Assembly (NCBI RefSeq): GCF_030656345.1
Contig: NZ_JAUSNR010000017.1
Location: 1 to 42,132 of the forward strand
From: Pseudotabrizicola sp.
GTDB taxonomy: Bacteria > Pseudomonadota > Alphaproteobacteria > Rhodobacterales > Rhodobacteraceae
Direction of reading: 5' to 3'
DNA: 42,132 bases
Shown here: positions 34,602-42,132 of the stretch, piece by piece
How positions within the stretch are numbered: position 1 is the stretch's first letter
Layout of the letters: each line of letters opens with the position of its first letter
Translations under genes and position numbers: made by a program
The notes under the pieces: model-generated
What the model saw: only the letters and a program-made list of their open reading frames with translations
What the model was told of the DNA's origin: nothing
Database searches by the model: none

Positions 34602-35296
34602 TCCTGTCGGGTTGGGCAGAATTCGCGCTTGCGCTGGTTGTGTTCATGGCGTCCCACTTCCTGCCCCGAATGGGCGGCCTGCGCGAAACCCTAATCGCCA
34701 AGATCGGTCGCGGCCCTTATTTTGCGGGATACGGGATAGTCTCTTTGGTGGTGCTGCTCTGGCTGATCGGGTCCGCCATCCGAGCACCCTTCATAGAGCT
34801 TTGGGACGCGTCTGAATGGACCCGGAAGGTGCCCACTGTCGTGACGCCCTTCGCGATGTTTCTGGCCGTGATCGGCATCGGAACCCGCTGGCCTTATATC
34901 CTTGGAAGCAAGACAGGCATGGCGTTTGACCCGGCAAACCCCGGTCTGGTCGCTCTGACCCGGCACCCGGTGCTATGGGCTTTGGCGCTTTGGTCGGCGG
35001 CACATCTGCCGCCAAATGGCGATCTTGCGCATCTACTTCTGTTTGGCGGATTTGCAGGCATGAGCCTTGCCGCAATGCCGATGTTTGACGGCAGGGCAAA
35101 GAACGCGATTGCCAGCGACGACGCGGTCCGGGCGTTTCAAGCGGCACCTGTTCTGTCACTGGCACCACTATTCGAACCGACATGGCTAATCGAAAATCGG
35201 CGTGATTTGGCATGGCGTCTGGCCATTGCTGTGGCGATCTGGGCCGCGGCGTTTGGTCTGCATAGCGCTGTGATTGGCGTTTCGCCAAGCCCATGA
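34598..35296 (+). CDS. nnrU: NnrU family membrane protein
   Basis: The 232-aa protein has about six hydrophobic segments and the NnrU family features FMASHFLPRMGGLRETLIAKIGRGPYFAGYG, split here by a helix, and LTRHPVLWALALWSAAHLPPNGD. NnrU proteins are linked to denitrification and resemble the methyltransferase-like NnrU/isoprenylcysteine group. The gene is ATGA-coupled to the preceding small gene and ends the nor operon. Confidence 0.92.
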   Translation: MILSGWAEFALALVVFMASHFLPRMGGLRETLIAKIGRGPYFAGYGIVSLVVLLWLIGSAIRAPFIELWDASEWTRKVPTVVTPFAMFLAVIGIGTRWPYILGSKTGMAFDPANPGLVALTRHPVLWALALWSAAHLPPNGDLAHLLLFGGFAGMSLAAMPMFDGRAKNAIASDDAVRAFQAAPVLSLAPLFEPTWLIENRRDLAWRLAIAVAIWAAAFGLHSAVIGVSPSP

Positions 35297-35539
35297 AGGT
35301 CAGACGTGGCCCGCTTCACGGCTTGCCAACGCATGTGCTCGCCCATTCTCGCGCAATCCGGTATCCAGACCGTTAGGTTCAGCATCACCCCACGACAGCA
35401 GCCGTGACTGTAGATAGGCCAGCCGACGGCGACTTGTTCGCTCGTAAGCCTTCCATGAAAGGCGTGCAAAAAAATTCACGCAAAGTAGGGCGCGAAGGCC
35501 ACCCCCACTCGCCAGCAACGCGCCGATCGTCCCGGCCAT

Positions 35540-36037
35540 CAAAGGCGAGGGTCAGATGGTGAGGGCCACCAGGTTGTTCATAGTGAACACAGTCGTAATC
35601 CAGAGGACGAGCACAGCATTGCTTGCGCCCGAGGCAGGCATGAACAGGCTGAACACCAAGACGACGATCAGATAGACCTTGGGATTGAAGACTAACAGGA
35701 TCGCCCCGTTCAGCGCGGTTTCCTCGCGCGCCTCGTTTATGCCCTACTTGGCCCCCGCACGAAAAAACAGCCACGCAAGTCAAAGGATATAGACCGATCC
35801 CCCAATGCGCAGGATATTGAACACCGTTGAATTCAGCCCGGCCAACTCCACAAAGCCAAACCCGACGACTGTTGTCACTGCGAATGTGGCCGGATGATAG
35901 CCATTGGTCGCAGGCAGCGATGGCCGCAGCCCAAAGCGCCCACCGATTGCCGCAAAGAACATGTTTTCTAGCCCTGGGCTGAAGGCCAGCGGGAAAAGGA
36001 ACAGCAGCAGGGCTAGGGTCAGTTCAAACAGGGAACG
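35540..36037 (-). pseudogene. Decayed LysE-family amino-acid exporter
   Basis: On the minus strand the family start LTLALLLFLFPLAFSPGLEN is followed by a strand with ATFAVTTVVGFGFVELAGL. A stop occurs near 35780, then another frame reads NEAREETALNGAILLVFNPKVYL and WITTVFTMNNLVALTI before another stop at 35552-35554. These blocks match the order of LysE/RhtB exporters. At least one frame break and several stops make it non-functional. No start codon with a ribosome site was found. It lies between nnrU and the LysR regulator; the flanking 200 bp hold no recognised gene. Confidence 0.75.
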
Positions 36038-36245
36038 CGATTCCGGGGATTTGGAGCCCCTTGTCGCGCAGCAGTCGCAGACAGACGATCCGGTTGTTGC
36101 GCAAGTCCAATGCGGCATCGGAAGAGGTCACTCGACCCTATTCTAATTTTTTAACGAAAGGTAACCAAGCCAATCCACTGGAAATGTTGGTCACCACCGA
36201 TGCAACCAAACTCTTGCGGCCGCGGTGTAGCCGGGTCAACATTGG

Positions 36246-37118
36246 TCAGTCTGGATTGATCAATCCTGTCAGCATCGGGTTCGGAAAGCGGCGGTCCAAG
36301 GTGATAGCGTAGAATGTCTCGCTGATGCCAGGCAGGCGGTCGGCCTCGATCAAGGTGCCTTGTTCCAACTCGTCTTTCACAGCGATCAGAGGCAAAACGG
36401 CAAGGCCCACATCTTCACGGGCCAGCAGACGCATCATCGCCATGTCATCCACCTCGGCCACGACATGAGGACGGATACCCAATCGTGCAACCAAAGCGTC
36501 AAATGCAATGCGGATCGAACTATTGGTGCTAGGGAGAATGATGGGCTGAGTGGCCAGACGCATAGCAAGGTCCCCAGTGTTTTTCAAACGCCGCGCGGTG
36601 CCGACAAGGCTTGCAGGCTGCTCGGCCAGTCGGTGCGAGACAAAGGTTGTTGTCGCCTCACGCTGCGAGGGTTGATTGGTCAGCACCACGTCAAGGTTAA
36701 GGGTCTCCAACTGATGCAAAAGCTCGGTCAGACTGCCTGAGCGCAGGATCACTTCACTGTCGGGCTGCCCAAGGACAGGGCGTAGGAATCCCATCTGAAA
36801 GTTGCGCGACAAGGTAGCAAGCGCACCCACCCGCAAGACTTGCACCGCGCGCCCGGTGCCGCGCAGCGTGCCCACCAACTCATCGCCCACCGCAAAGATC
36901 GCATCGGCATGATCCAAGGTGATACGCCCCGCCTCGGTCAGGTGCAACTGCCGCCCACGCCGTTCAAACAGCGGGTGGCCAAGTCGGTCTTCCAACTTGC
37001 GGATCTGCACCGAGACTGCCGACTGCGACAGGCTCAGCTTTTCCGCTGTGCGGGTCAGGTTGCCGTCATGGGCCACGGCACGGAACAGATGCAGGTGATG
37101 ATAGTTGAGATCGTTCAT
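36246..37118 (-). CDS. LysR-type regulator of the dab locus
   Basis: This 290-aa LysR protein has an N-terminal winged helix (residues about 5-65, with NLTRTAEKLSLSQSAVSVQIRKLEDRLG) and a substrate-binding domain. The beginning (MNDLNYHHLHLFRAVAHDGN) resembles the NhaR-like LysR group. It is divergent from dabB, and the 103-bp gap has a palindrome with T-N11-A spacing, so it likely controls dabBA in response to CO2, bicarbonate or pH. That role is inferred from position. Confidence 0.85.
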   Translation of the reverse strand: MNDLNYHHLHLFRAVAHDGNLTRTAEKLSLSQSAVSVQIRKLEDRLGHPLFERRGRQLHLTEAGRITLDHADAIFAVGDELVGTLRGTGRAVQVLRVGALATLSRNFQMGFLRPVLGQPDSEVILRSGSLTELLHQLETLNLDVVLTNQPSQREATTTFVSHRLAEQPASLVGTARRLKNTGDLAMRLATQPIILPSTNSSIRIAFDALVARLGIRPHVVAEVDDMAMMRLLAREDVGLAVLPLIAVKDELEQGTLIEADRLPGISETFYAITLDRRFPNPMLTGLINPD

Positions 37119-37119
37119 C

Positions 37120-37138
37120 CGTTCGCTTTAACAGAACG
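37120..37138. promoter_or_regulatory. CGTTC-N9-GAACG palindrome, candidate LysR operator
   Basis: The inverted repeat has perfect 5-bp arms with T-N11-A inside, as in LysR boxes. It is 2 nt from the LysR start and 83 nt from the dabB start. Autoregulation and dabBA control are likely. Confidence 0.55.
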
Positions 37139-37221
37139 ATATTCAGCAAACAATGTATTTCACACGATGCTGCGCCGCGGCTATGACCGGGACGCAAGCT
37201 TTCCTTGAAAGGACCACGGCC

Positions 37222-38781
37222 ATGAGCGCAGCCCTGATTGCCTATCTCGCCCCCCTGCTTTTGATCCTTTCAGCGTTGCTCGGCTTTTTGCGCCCAGGAC
37301 GCCGCCCAAAGACGGTCGCCGGGGTAGCTGAGGCTGTGGGGATCGCGGCGATGGTCGTTTCTATCGGCTCGGTGGCACTCCTGATCCTGCAGGGGCCGCA
37401 GACGGTGGTTCTGGTGCCGGGGCTGTCGGTGCGGCTAGACGTGGTCAGCGTGGTAATGCTGTGTCTGGTCAGCTTCATCGGGTGGGTTGTGCTGCGCTAT
37501 GCGGGCACATATGCGGACGGCGAGGCCCGGCAGGGCGTCTTCATGGGCTGGATGTGCGCCACCTTGGCGACAGTCCTATTACTGGTGACGGCGGGTCACC
37601 TGATGCAACTGGTGCTGGCCTGGATCGCAACCAGCCTCAGCTTGCACCAGTTGCTACTCTTTTACCCCGACCGGGTGCAGGCGCGCCGCGCGGCGCATAA
37701 AAAGCTGGTGACCTCCGGTGTGTCAAATCTGGTGATTATTGGCGCAGCGCTGGTGCTGTGGCGCGGTTTTGGCAGCGGTGATATCGCGACGATCCTGGAG
37801 GGTGCAAAGGCAGGTGACGCACCGACCACAGCAGTCTGGGCTGCGGCCCTGATCGCGCTAGCCGCTGTGCTGAAATCTGCGCAATTCCCGACGCATGGCT
37901 GGCTGACCGAGGTGATGGAGACGCCCACTCCGGTGTCCGCGCTGCTCCATGCCGGGGTCATCAACGCAGGCGGGTTCCTGATAATCCGATTTGCCGATGT
38001 GATGCTGGCCTCGCCCGGCGTGCTGGCGGTGCTGGTCATGCTCGGCGGCTTTACCGCGATCTTCGGCGGCATGGTCATGCTGACGCAACCTGCGGTCAAA
38101 ACATCGCTGGCTTGGTCCACTGTGGCACAGATGGGGTTCATGGTCATGCAATGCGGGCTGGCCGTGTTCCCTCTGGCTCTGCTCCATATCGTGGTGCATT
38201 CGCTGTACAAGGCGCATTCTTTTCTCGCCTCAGGCGGCGCGGTTGATGCCGTGGCTCTGGTCCGCAGGCCCGGACCGATTGCCGTGCCGTCCGGCGCAAA
38301 GGTCGTGCAGGCCTTTCTAACTGCCCTTGCCATCTATTCGCTGATGACCTTCGGTTTTGGTCAGGCCTTCGGGTGGGGTGCAGAGTCACCGCAAGCAATT
38401 GCTCTGGGTGCCATCCTGATCTTTGGTGTGGCCTATCTGATTGCCCAAGGCCTCGCCGGGGCCGCACCAAAGGCGCTGACCCGAACGACGGTGATCTATG
38501 CGCTGGCCGCCTCGCTGGGATACTTCTCCCTTCAGGCCGGGGCCGAGGCGCTGACCGCTGGCACCTTGCCTGCAACGTTCGCGCCCGGCCCGCTGGAATG
38601 GGCGCTGATCGTGCTGGCGGTAGCAAGCTTTGGCCTTGTCGCCGTGGCGCAGGCGCTGTTGCCGCTTTGGGCTCATCACCCGGCGGCGGCGGGCCTGCGG
38701 GTACATCTGAACAACGGCCTTTATGCCAATGCGGTGTTCGACCGTTTGCTGGCCAAGTGGACGAAGACGCCGAACATCTGA
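37222..38781 (+). CDS. dabB: DabB, proton-channel-like subunit of the inorganic carbon pump
   Basis: The 519-aa membrane protein is homologous to the NuoL/MrpA ion-channel family. About thirteen helices are seen, with the family block [37 protein letters not shown] and [13 protein letters not shown]. DabB pairs with DabA (DUF2309) in energy-coupled CO2/bicarbonate uptake. The ATG at 37222 has AAAGGA 8 nt upstream. 31 nt separate it from dabA. Without Nuo genes nearby, the Dab reading is preferred to complex I. Confidence 0.92.
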   Translation: MSAALIAYLAPLLLILSALLGFLRPGRRPKTVAGVAEAVGIAAMVVSIGSVALLILQGPQTVVLVPGLSVRLDVVSVVMLCLVSFIGWVVLRYAGTYADGEARQGVFMGWMCATLATVLLLVTAGHLMQLVLAWIATSLSLHQLLLFYPDRVQARRAAHKKLVTSGVSNLVIIGAALVLWRGFGSGDIATILEGAKAGDAPTTAVWAAALIALAAVLKSAQFPTHGWLTEVMETPTPVSALLHAGVINAGGFLIIRFADVMLASPGVLAVLVMLGGFTAIFGGMVMLTQPAVKTSLAWSTVAQMGFMVMQCGLAVFPLALLHIVVHSLYKAHSFLASGGAVDAVALVRRPGPIAVPSGAKVVQAFLTALAIYSLMTFGFGQAFGWGAESPQAIALGAILIFGVAYLIAQGLAGAAPKALTRTTVIYALAASLGYFSLQAGAEALTAGTLPATFAPGPLEWALIVLAVASFGLVAVAQALLPLWAHHPAAAGLRVHLNNGLYANAVFDRLLAKWTKTPNI

Positions 38782-38812
38782 TCCGCTTTCACAAATCCCA
38801 AGGATGCCCGAC

Positions 38813-41206
38813 ATGATGATCCATCACCCCGAGCTTGGCTCAGCGCCCAGCGAAGCCCTGATCAAGGCCGCCAATACCGCCGCCCGCGGGATCCCGCCGC
38901 TATTCCCGCTGGCGTCGAGCGTTGCGGTTAACCCGTTTCTCGGCCAGACCGGCGACACACTTGCCCAGACCGCCGCGCGGCTTGGACGGGTGTCAGGAAC
39001 GCCCGTGACCCAGCCGCGCGAGTGGTATCTGGCGCGGATCGCGGATGGCCGGATCAGCGACGGCGATCTGGCGGCGGCGCTTGCAGCCTCACCCGACGCG
39101 GGTACCCCTGCGGACCTTGCCGCGTTGAAGGCAGCCATGAATGAGCCCTCGACCACGCAACAGGCGCTGCCTTCGGTTGCTGGGCTGGCGGCTGAGGCCT
39201 CGGGGATCGACTGGCCCGGAGTGGTCAATGACCGGTTCAGCGCCTTTGCGGCGGGGCATTTCGACAGGGGTCAGGCGCTGTGGACCACGGTGCCCGGCAC
39301 ATCGGCCTATTCGGCCTGGCGCAACTTTGCCGCCCATGATCTGACGCCCGAGATCGCCGGGCTGAGGGGCTTTGCGGCGTTTGTCACACAGGCTCCAGCG
39401 CTGGCACCCGAGGCGCTGGCATGGGCCACCGCGCGGCTGGGCTTGGCTGCCGAGGCGCTGGACACGGCCTTCCATGCAGCCCTGATGTCGCTGGGCGGGT
39501 GGAGCCAGTACGCCCGCTATGAGTTGTGGCAGGCTGAACTTGCCGGGGGCACGGACAGCGACGTGACCGACTTTCTAGTGATACGGTTGATGTGGGACGT
39601 AGCCCTTCTGGCGCAGTACCAGGCCAACATCGGTGACAAATGGGCTGCGGCCGTTGCCGCACATGCCACGGCGCTGCTGCCCAGCACCGATCAGGTGATC
39701 GACGGCATCCTGCAAGAGGCGGCCGAGCGTGCAGCACAGCGCGACATGGCGGCAGCCTTTGCCGCACCGGCACCTGCAGAGACAAAGACGCGTCCGGCGT
39801 TGCAGGCGGCCTTCTGCATCGACGTGCGGTCCGAAGTGTTCCGCCGTGCGCTGGAAGGTGTGGAACCCGGTATCCAGACCATCGGATTTGCCGGGTTCTT
39901 CGGCATGTTCGTCGATCATCGGCCCTTTGCGTCCCACGTATCAGAGGCGCGGCTGCCGGTTCTGTTAAACTCCACCGTCAAATCCTGCACTATTCAGCCG
40001 CATGCCGGAGCGGAAGACGCCGCCCGGATCACCGCTCGCGCCAAACGCGCTTGGGGCCGGTTCAAGCTGGCCGCCGTATCGTCCTTCGCCTTTGTCGAGG
40101 CGACGGGACCGGTCTATGCAGGCAAGCTGGTGCGCGACGCACTTGGCCTTGGCCCCACGCATCTGCCGCAGGACCCCGCACCGCAACTGTCGCCCGGACT
40201 GGATGCGGCGAAAAAGCTGGCCTCGGCGGAGATGGTGCTGCGCGCCATGTCGATGACCGAAGGCTTTGCCCGCATCGTGCTGCTTGCCGGGCATGGCGCG
40301 AATGTCACGAACAACCCGCATGCCAGTGCGTTGCATTGCGGTGCCTGCGGTGGCTATTCCGGTGAGGTGAACGCACGGCTTCTGGCAGGGCTGCTGAACG
40401 ACGCAGAGGTGCGCCAAGGCCTGCCTGCGCGCGGCATACCGATCCCGGAGGACACGCTGTTCGTCGCGGGCCTGCACGACACGACCACCGATGACGTTCT
40501 GGTTTACGACGGCGATCACCCGTCGGCCGACCACGCCAAGGACCTGACCGACCTGAAGCGTTGGTTGACGGCTGCCGGTCTCATCGCGCGTGGCGAGCGT
40601 GCCTTGCGTCTGCCCCGCGCCAAGAATGCGGGCGACGTCGCCGGGCGGTCAAGCAACTGGGCGGAAGTGCGCCCGGAGTGGGGTCTTGCAGGCTGCCGGG
40701 CCTTCGTCGCGGCGTCACGTAGTCGCACCGCGGCACAGAACCTGGGCGGACGGGCGTTCCTGCATAGTTATGACTGGCGGCAAGACACGGGTTTTGGCGT
40801 GCTGGAACTGATCCTGACCGCGCCCGTCGTGGTGGCAAGCTGGATCAACCTGCAATACTACGGATCCACTGTTGCCCCAGTGACTTTTGGCGGCGGCAAC
40901 AAGCTCTTGCACAATGTCACCGGGGGGATCGGCGTGGTTGAAGGCAGTGGCGGGCTGTTGCGCACGGGCCTGCCCTGGCAATCGGTGCATGATGGCGCGG
41001 AGCTGGTGCACGAACCCTTGCGCCTGTCGATCATCGTCGAGGCCCCACTGGCAGCGATCAACGATATCCTTGGGCGTCATGACGGCGTGCGCGCGTTGTT
41101 TGACAATCGCTGGTTGCACCTGTTCACGCTGAACGACACGGGGCATATGCACGAACGCTATGTCGGTGGACTGAAATGGGAAGCGTTCGCTGCCGGCAAA
41201 TCCTGA
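38813..41206 (+). CDS. dabA: DabA (DUF2309), carbonic-anhydrase-like subunit
   Basis: The 797-aa cytoplasmic protein binds Zn at Cys335 and Asp337 (FCIDVRSE), His494 (LAGHGAN) and Cys509 (LHCGACGG), with the same Cys-X-Asp and 15-residue His-Cys spacing as in known DabA proteins. It is thought to hydrate CO2 to bicarbonate on the cytoplasmic face, driven by ion flow through DabB. The ATG at 38813 is chosen because AAGGA at 38800-38804 lies 8 nt upstream; an earlier in-frame ATG at 38804 has less room. All catalytic residues are intact. Confidence 0.95.
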   Translation: MMIHHPELGSAPSEALIKAANTAARGIPPLFPLASSVAVNPFLGQTGDTLAQTAARLGRVSGTPVTQPREWYLARIADGRISDGDLAAALAASPDAGTPADLAALKAAMNEPSTTQQALPSVAGLAAEASGIDWPGVVNDRFSAFAAGHFDRGQALWTTVPGTSAYSAWRNFAAHDLTPEIAGLRGFAAFVTQAPALAPEALAWATARLGLAAEALDTAFHAALMSLGGWSQYARYELWQAELAGGTDSDVTDFLVIRLMWDVALLAQYQANIGDKWAAAVAAHATALLPSTDQVIDGILQEAAERAAQRDMAAAFAAPAPAETKTRPALQAAFCIDVRSEVFRRALEGVEPGIQTIGFAGFFGMFVDHRPFASHVSEARLPVLLNSTVKSCTIQPHAGAEDAARITARAKRAWGRFKLAAVSSFAFVEATGPVYAGKLVRDALGLGPTHLPQDPAPQLSPGLDAAKKLASAEMVLRAMSMTEGFARIVLLAGHGANVTNNPHASALHCGACGGYSGEVNARLLAGLLNDAEVRQGLPARGIPIPEDTLFVAGLHDTTTDDVLVYDGDHPSADHAKDLTDLKRWLTAAGLIARGERALRLPRAKNAGDVAGRSSNWAEVRPEWGLAGCRAFVAASRSRTAAQNLGGRAFLHSYDWRQDTGFGVLELILTAPVVVASWINLQYYGSTVAPVTFGGGNKLLHNVTGGIGVVEGSGGLLRTGLPWQSVHDGAELVHEPLRLSIIVEAPLAAINDILGRHDGVRALFDNRWLHLFTLNDTGHMHERYVGGLKWEAFAAGKS

Positions 41207-41406
41207 CAGTCGTTGGCACCGGACTAATTGCCAAAGACTATGTTCAGGCTCTTGATGTCGAACCGGTCATCGGCGCGCTGCTGACCATCGGATTGGTTGT
41301 TTGGTCGGTGGTCGGCAAGAGGGTATGCTATGGAACAACCGAGGATACCACACAGTGGGAAGGGGCGACACGAGAGCACCTATTCTTTTGGGAGACAATG
41401 GCAGCT
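41207..41406. other. Intergenic sequence after dabA
   Basis: No convincing gene is seen here. A short frame with a hydrophobic stretch (VIGALLTIGLVVWSVVG) overlaps the end of dabA and has no ribosome site; it may be a remnant of another membrane-protein gene. A TTGGCA-N10-TGCCAA inverted repeat occurs just after the dabA stop (41212-41233). Confidence 0.4.
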
Positions 41407-41583
41407 TCAGCCTTGCTGTGGCACGGTCTTGGACGGCTGCGATTGTCCACCTTCCCCCTTTGTCGGCCAGACCTCCAGCATTCCGCACAGAATAACCAAC
41501 CCGCCACCGATCATCTCACTGGCAGACAGGGTTTCTCCGGCAAAGATCGCGGCAGTCAGAGCGCCTGTCGCGTTGCCTTTAAC
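41407..41583 (-). pseudogene. EamA/DMT permease, C-terminal fragment
   Basis: About 58 codons on the minus strand resemble the last two helices of an EamA permease: NATGALTAAIFAGETLSASE followed by IGGGLVILCGMLEVW and a polar tail. The homology begins 3 nt from the edge of the 60-bp hairpin at 41586-41645, so the rest of the gene was cut off there. The frame continues upstream through the hairpin without homology. It is therefore a truncated relic. Confidence 0.7.
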
Positions 41584-41585
41584 GA

Positions 41586-41645
41586 GGGTCATCCTCAATT
41601 TGTGTGTCACGGTCTGACTGAGCTTCACAGATTGAGGATGACCCC
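41586..41645. repeat. 60-bp hairpin with 19-20-bp arms (MITE/IS-end-like)
   Basis: GGGTCATCCTCAATTTGTG (41586-41604) pairs with CACAGATTGAGGATGACCCC (41626-41645) with one mismatch, around a 21-nt centre. It abuts the EamA fragment exactly. The form is that of two IS inverted repeats brought together or a tiny non-autonomous element. No transposase is nearby. The 176 bp to the right hold no recognised gene. Confidence 0.7.
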
Positions 41646-41822
41646 ATTTAAGAGCTACGCGACAACATCCTTCCTCCCCAATCCGTCGTGATGGGTCGGA
41701 TATCAGCCCCCTAGCACGCCGCACCCAAAACACCGATGACCACCAACCACACAGAGCACGGTCGGCGGGCTTGCGCGGCGCTCATGTCTCTGGTCCCATG
41801 CAGTATAGCTGTCACCGCGGAC

Positions 41823-42132
41823 CTATGTGCCCACATCCTCCTCGATCCGGGGCAGGAACCAGGCCAGCACCCCAAAAAGCGGCAAGTAGGCGCAGATGCG
41901 GTAAACCATCTCGACGCCGTAGCTGTCCGCCAGCACGCCCAGGAGCGCGGCTGCGATGCCGCCAAGTCCGAAGTTCAACCCGTAGAACAATCCACCAATC
42001 AGGCCGATCCGGTCGGGCAGCAGGTCCATCGCGTAGATCAGGATCGAGGCAAAAGCGCTGGCCATGATCAGGTTGATCAGGATCGTCAGCACCCCTGTCC
42101 AGAACAGGTCCACATGCGGCAACAGCAGCGTG
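41823..42132 (-). CDS. MFS transporter, C-terminal part (fosmidomycin-resistance-like)
   Basis: The last 103 codons of a gene that enters from the right edge are visible. They contain three hydrophobic helices, with DLLPDRIGLIGGLFYGLNFGLGGIAAALLGVLAD as the most recognisable block, here interrupted by no break. This pattern fits the C-terminal half of MFS exporters of the Fsr/fosmidomycin-resistance group. The TTG at 42122 is not a real start; the frame is open to the edge. Substrate is unknown. Confidence 0.75.
   Translation of the reverse strand, partial: TLLLPHVDLFWTGVLTILINLIMASAFASILIYAMDLLPDRIGLIGGLFYGLNFGLGGIAAALLGVLADSYGVEMVYRICAYLPLFGVLAWFLPRIEEDVGT

Noticed and set aside
37222..38781. 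Complex I subunit NuoL in place of DabB
   Set aside because: The protein is shorter than NuoL, no other nuo genes are present, and it is directly followed by DUF2309/DabA.
41176..41691. 171-codon plus-strand frame after dabA
   Set aside because: It starts inside dabA, has one hydrophobic patch but no ribosome site, and passes through the 60-bp hairpin.

Overview
The window is high-GC DNA from an alphaproteobacterium that looks like a member of the Rhodobacterales (roseobacter/Rhodobacter group). This rests on the character of the proteins and on the organisation of the nirK, nor, ccoNOQP and dabAB loci. No rRNA, tRNA, CRISPR array or intact transposase was seen.

Left part (1-5.5 kb, minus strand): a type IV secretion operon read right to left. 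It runs hypothetical gene, virB1-like lytic transglycosylase, virB2, virB3, virB4, a small lipoprotein, a protein with a transglycosylase domain set inside a VirB5-like frame, and the start of another exported protein. Many of the junctions overlap by a few bases. At 5.6-8.1 kb, on the plus strand, lie poorly known accessory genes: two secreted proteins, a winged-helix protein and a 43-aa basic protein. This looks like plasmid or island DNA.

Middle part (8.4-15.2 kb): a TauE/SafE exporter, three Rnk/GreA-C-like genes around a DUF1127 gene with several strong hairpins, a DMT permease, NADP-type gdhA and an HPP-family membrane protein. At 15.4-16.8 kb is a stretch of decayed genes (rsuA, a LysR C-terminus, an FtsX-like permease). 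It ends at an ABC ATPase gene and a membrane-protein gene that runs into an oppositely oriented neighbour.

Denitrification and micro-oxic respiration block (18-35.3 kb): ccoNOQP with ccoS and three accessory genes; an Rrf2/NsrR regulator divergent from a truncated hemoglobin and a 5-FCL gene; nirK-nirV; pseudoazurin divergent from a Crp/Fnr regulator; nnrS with a DUF1858 gene, divergent from norCBQD, two tiny membrane-protein genes and nnrU. Together these reduce nitrite to NO to N2O and reduce O2 at low tension. A palindrome CGTTGT-N6-ACAAC(G/A) occurs three times, and 60-68 nt separate it from the start codons of nirK, norC, the DUF1858-nnrS unit and pseudoazurin. An NO-responsive Crp/Fnr regulon is therefore likely. 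A different palindrome lies between nsrR and the globin.

Right part (35.3-42.1 kb): a LysE pseudogene, a LysR regulator divergent from dabB-dabA (inorganic carbon accumulation), a truncated EamA gene abutting a 60-bp hairpin, and the 3' part of an MFS transporter gene. I found no clearly new multi-gene system. The best leads are the transglycosylase/VirB5 fusion, the shared operator set, the Rnk/DUF1127 cluster, the unnamed small genes inside the cco and nor operons, and the hairpin at the EamA breakpoint.
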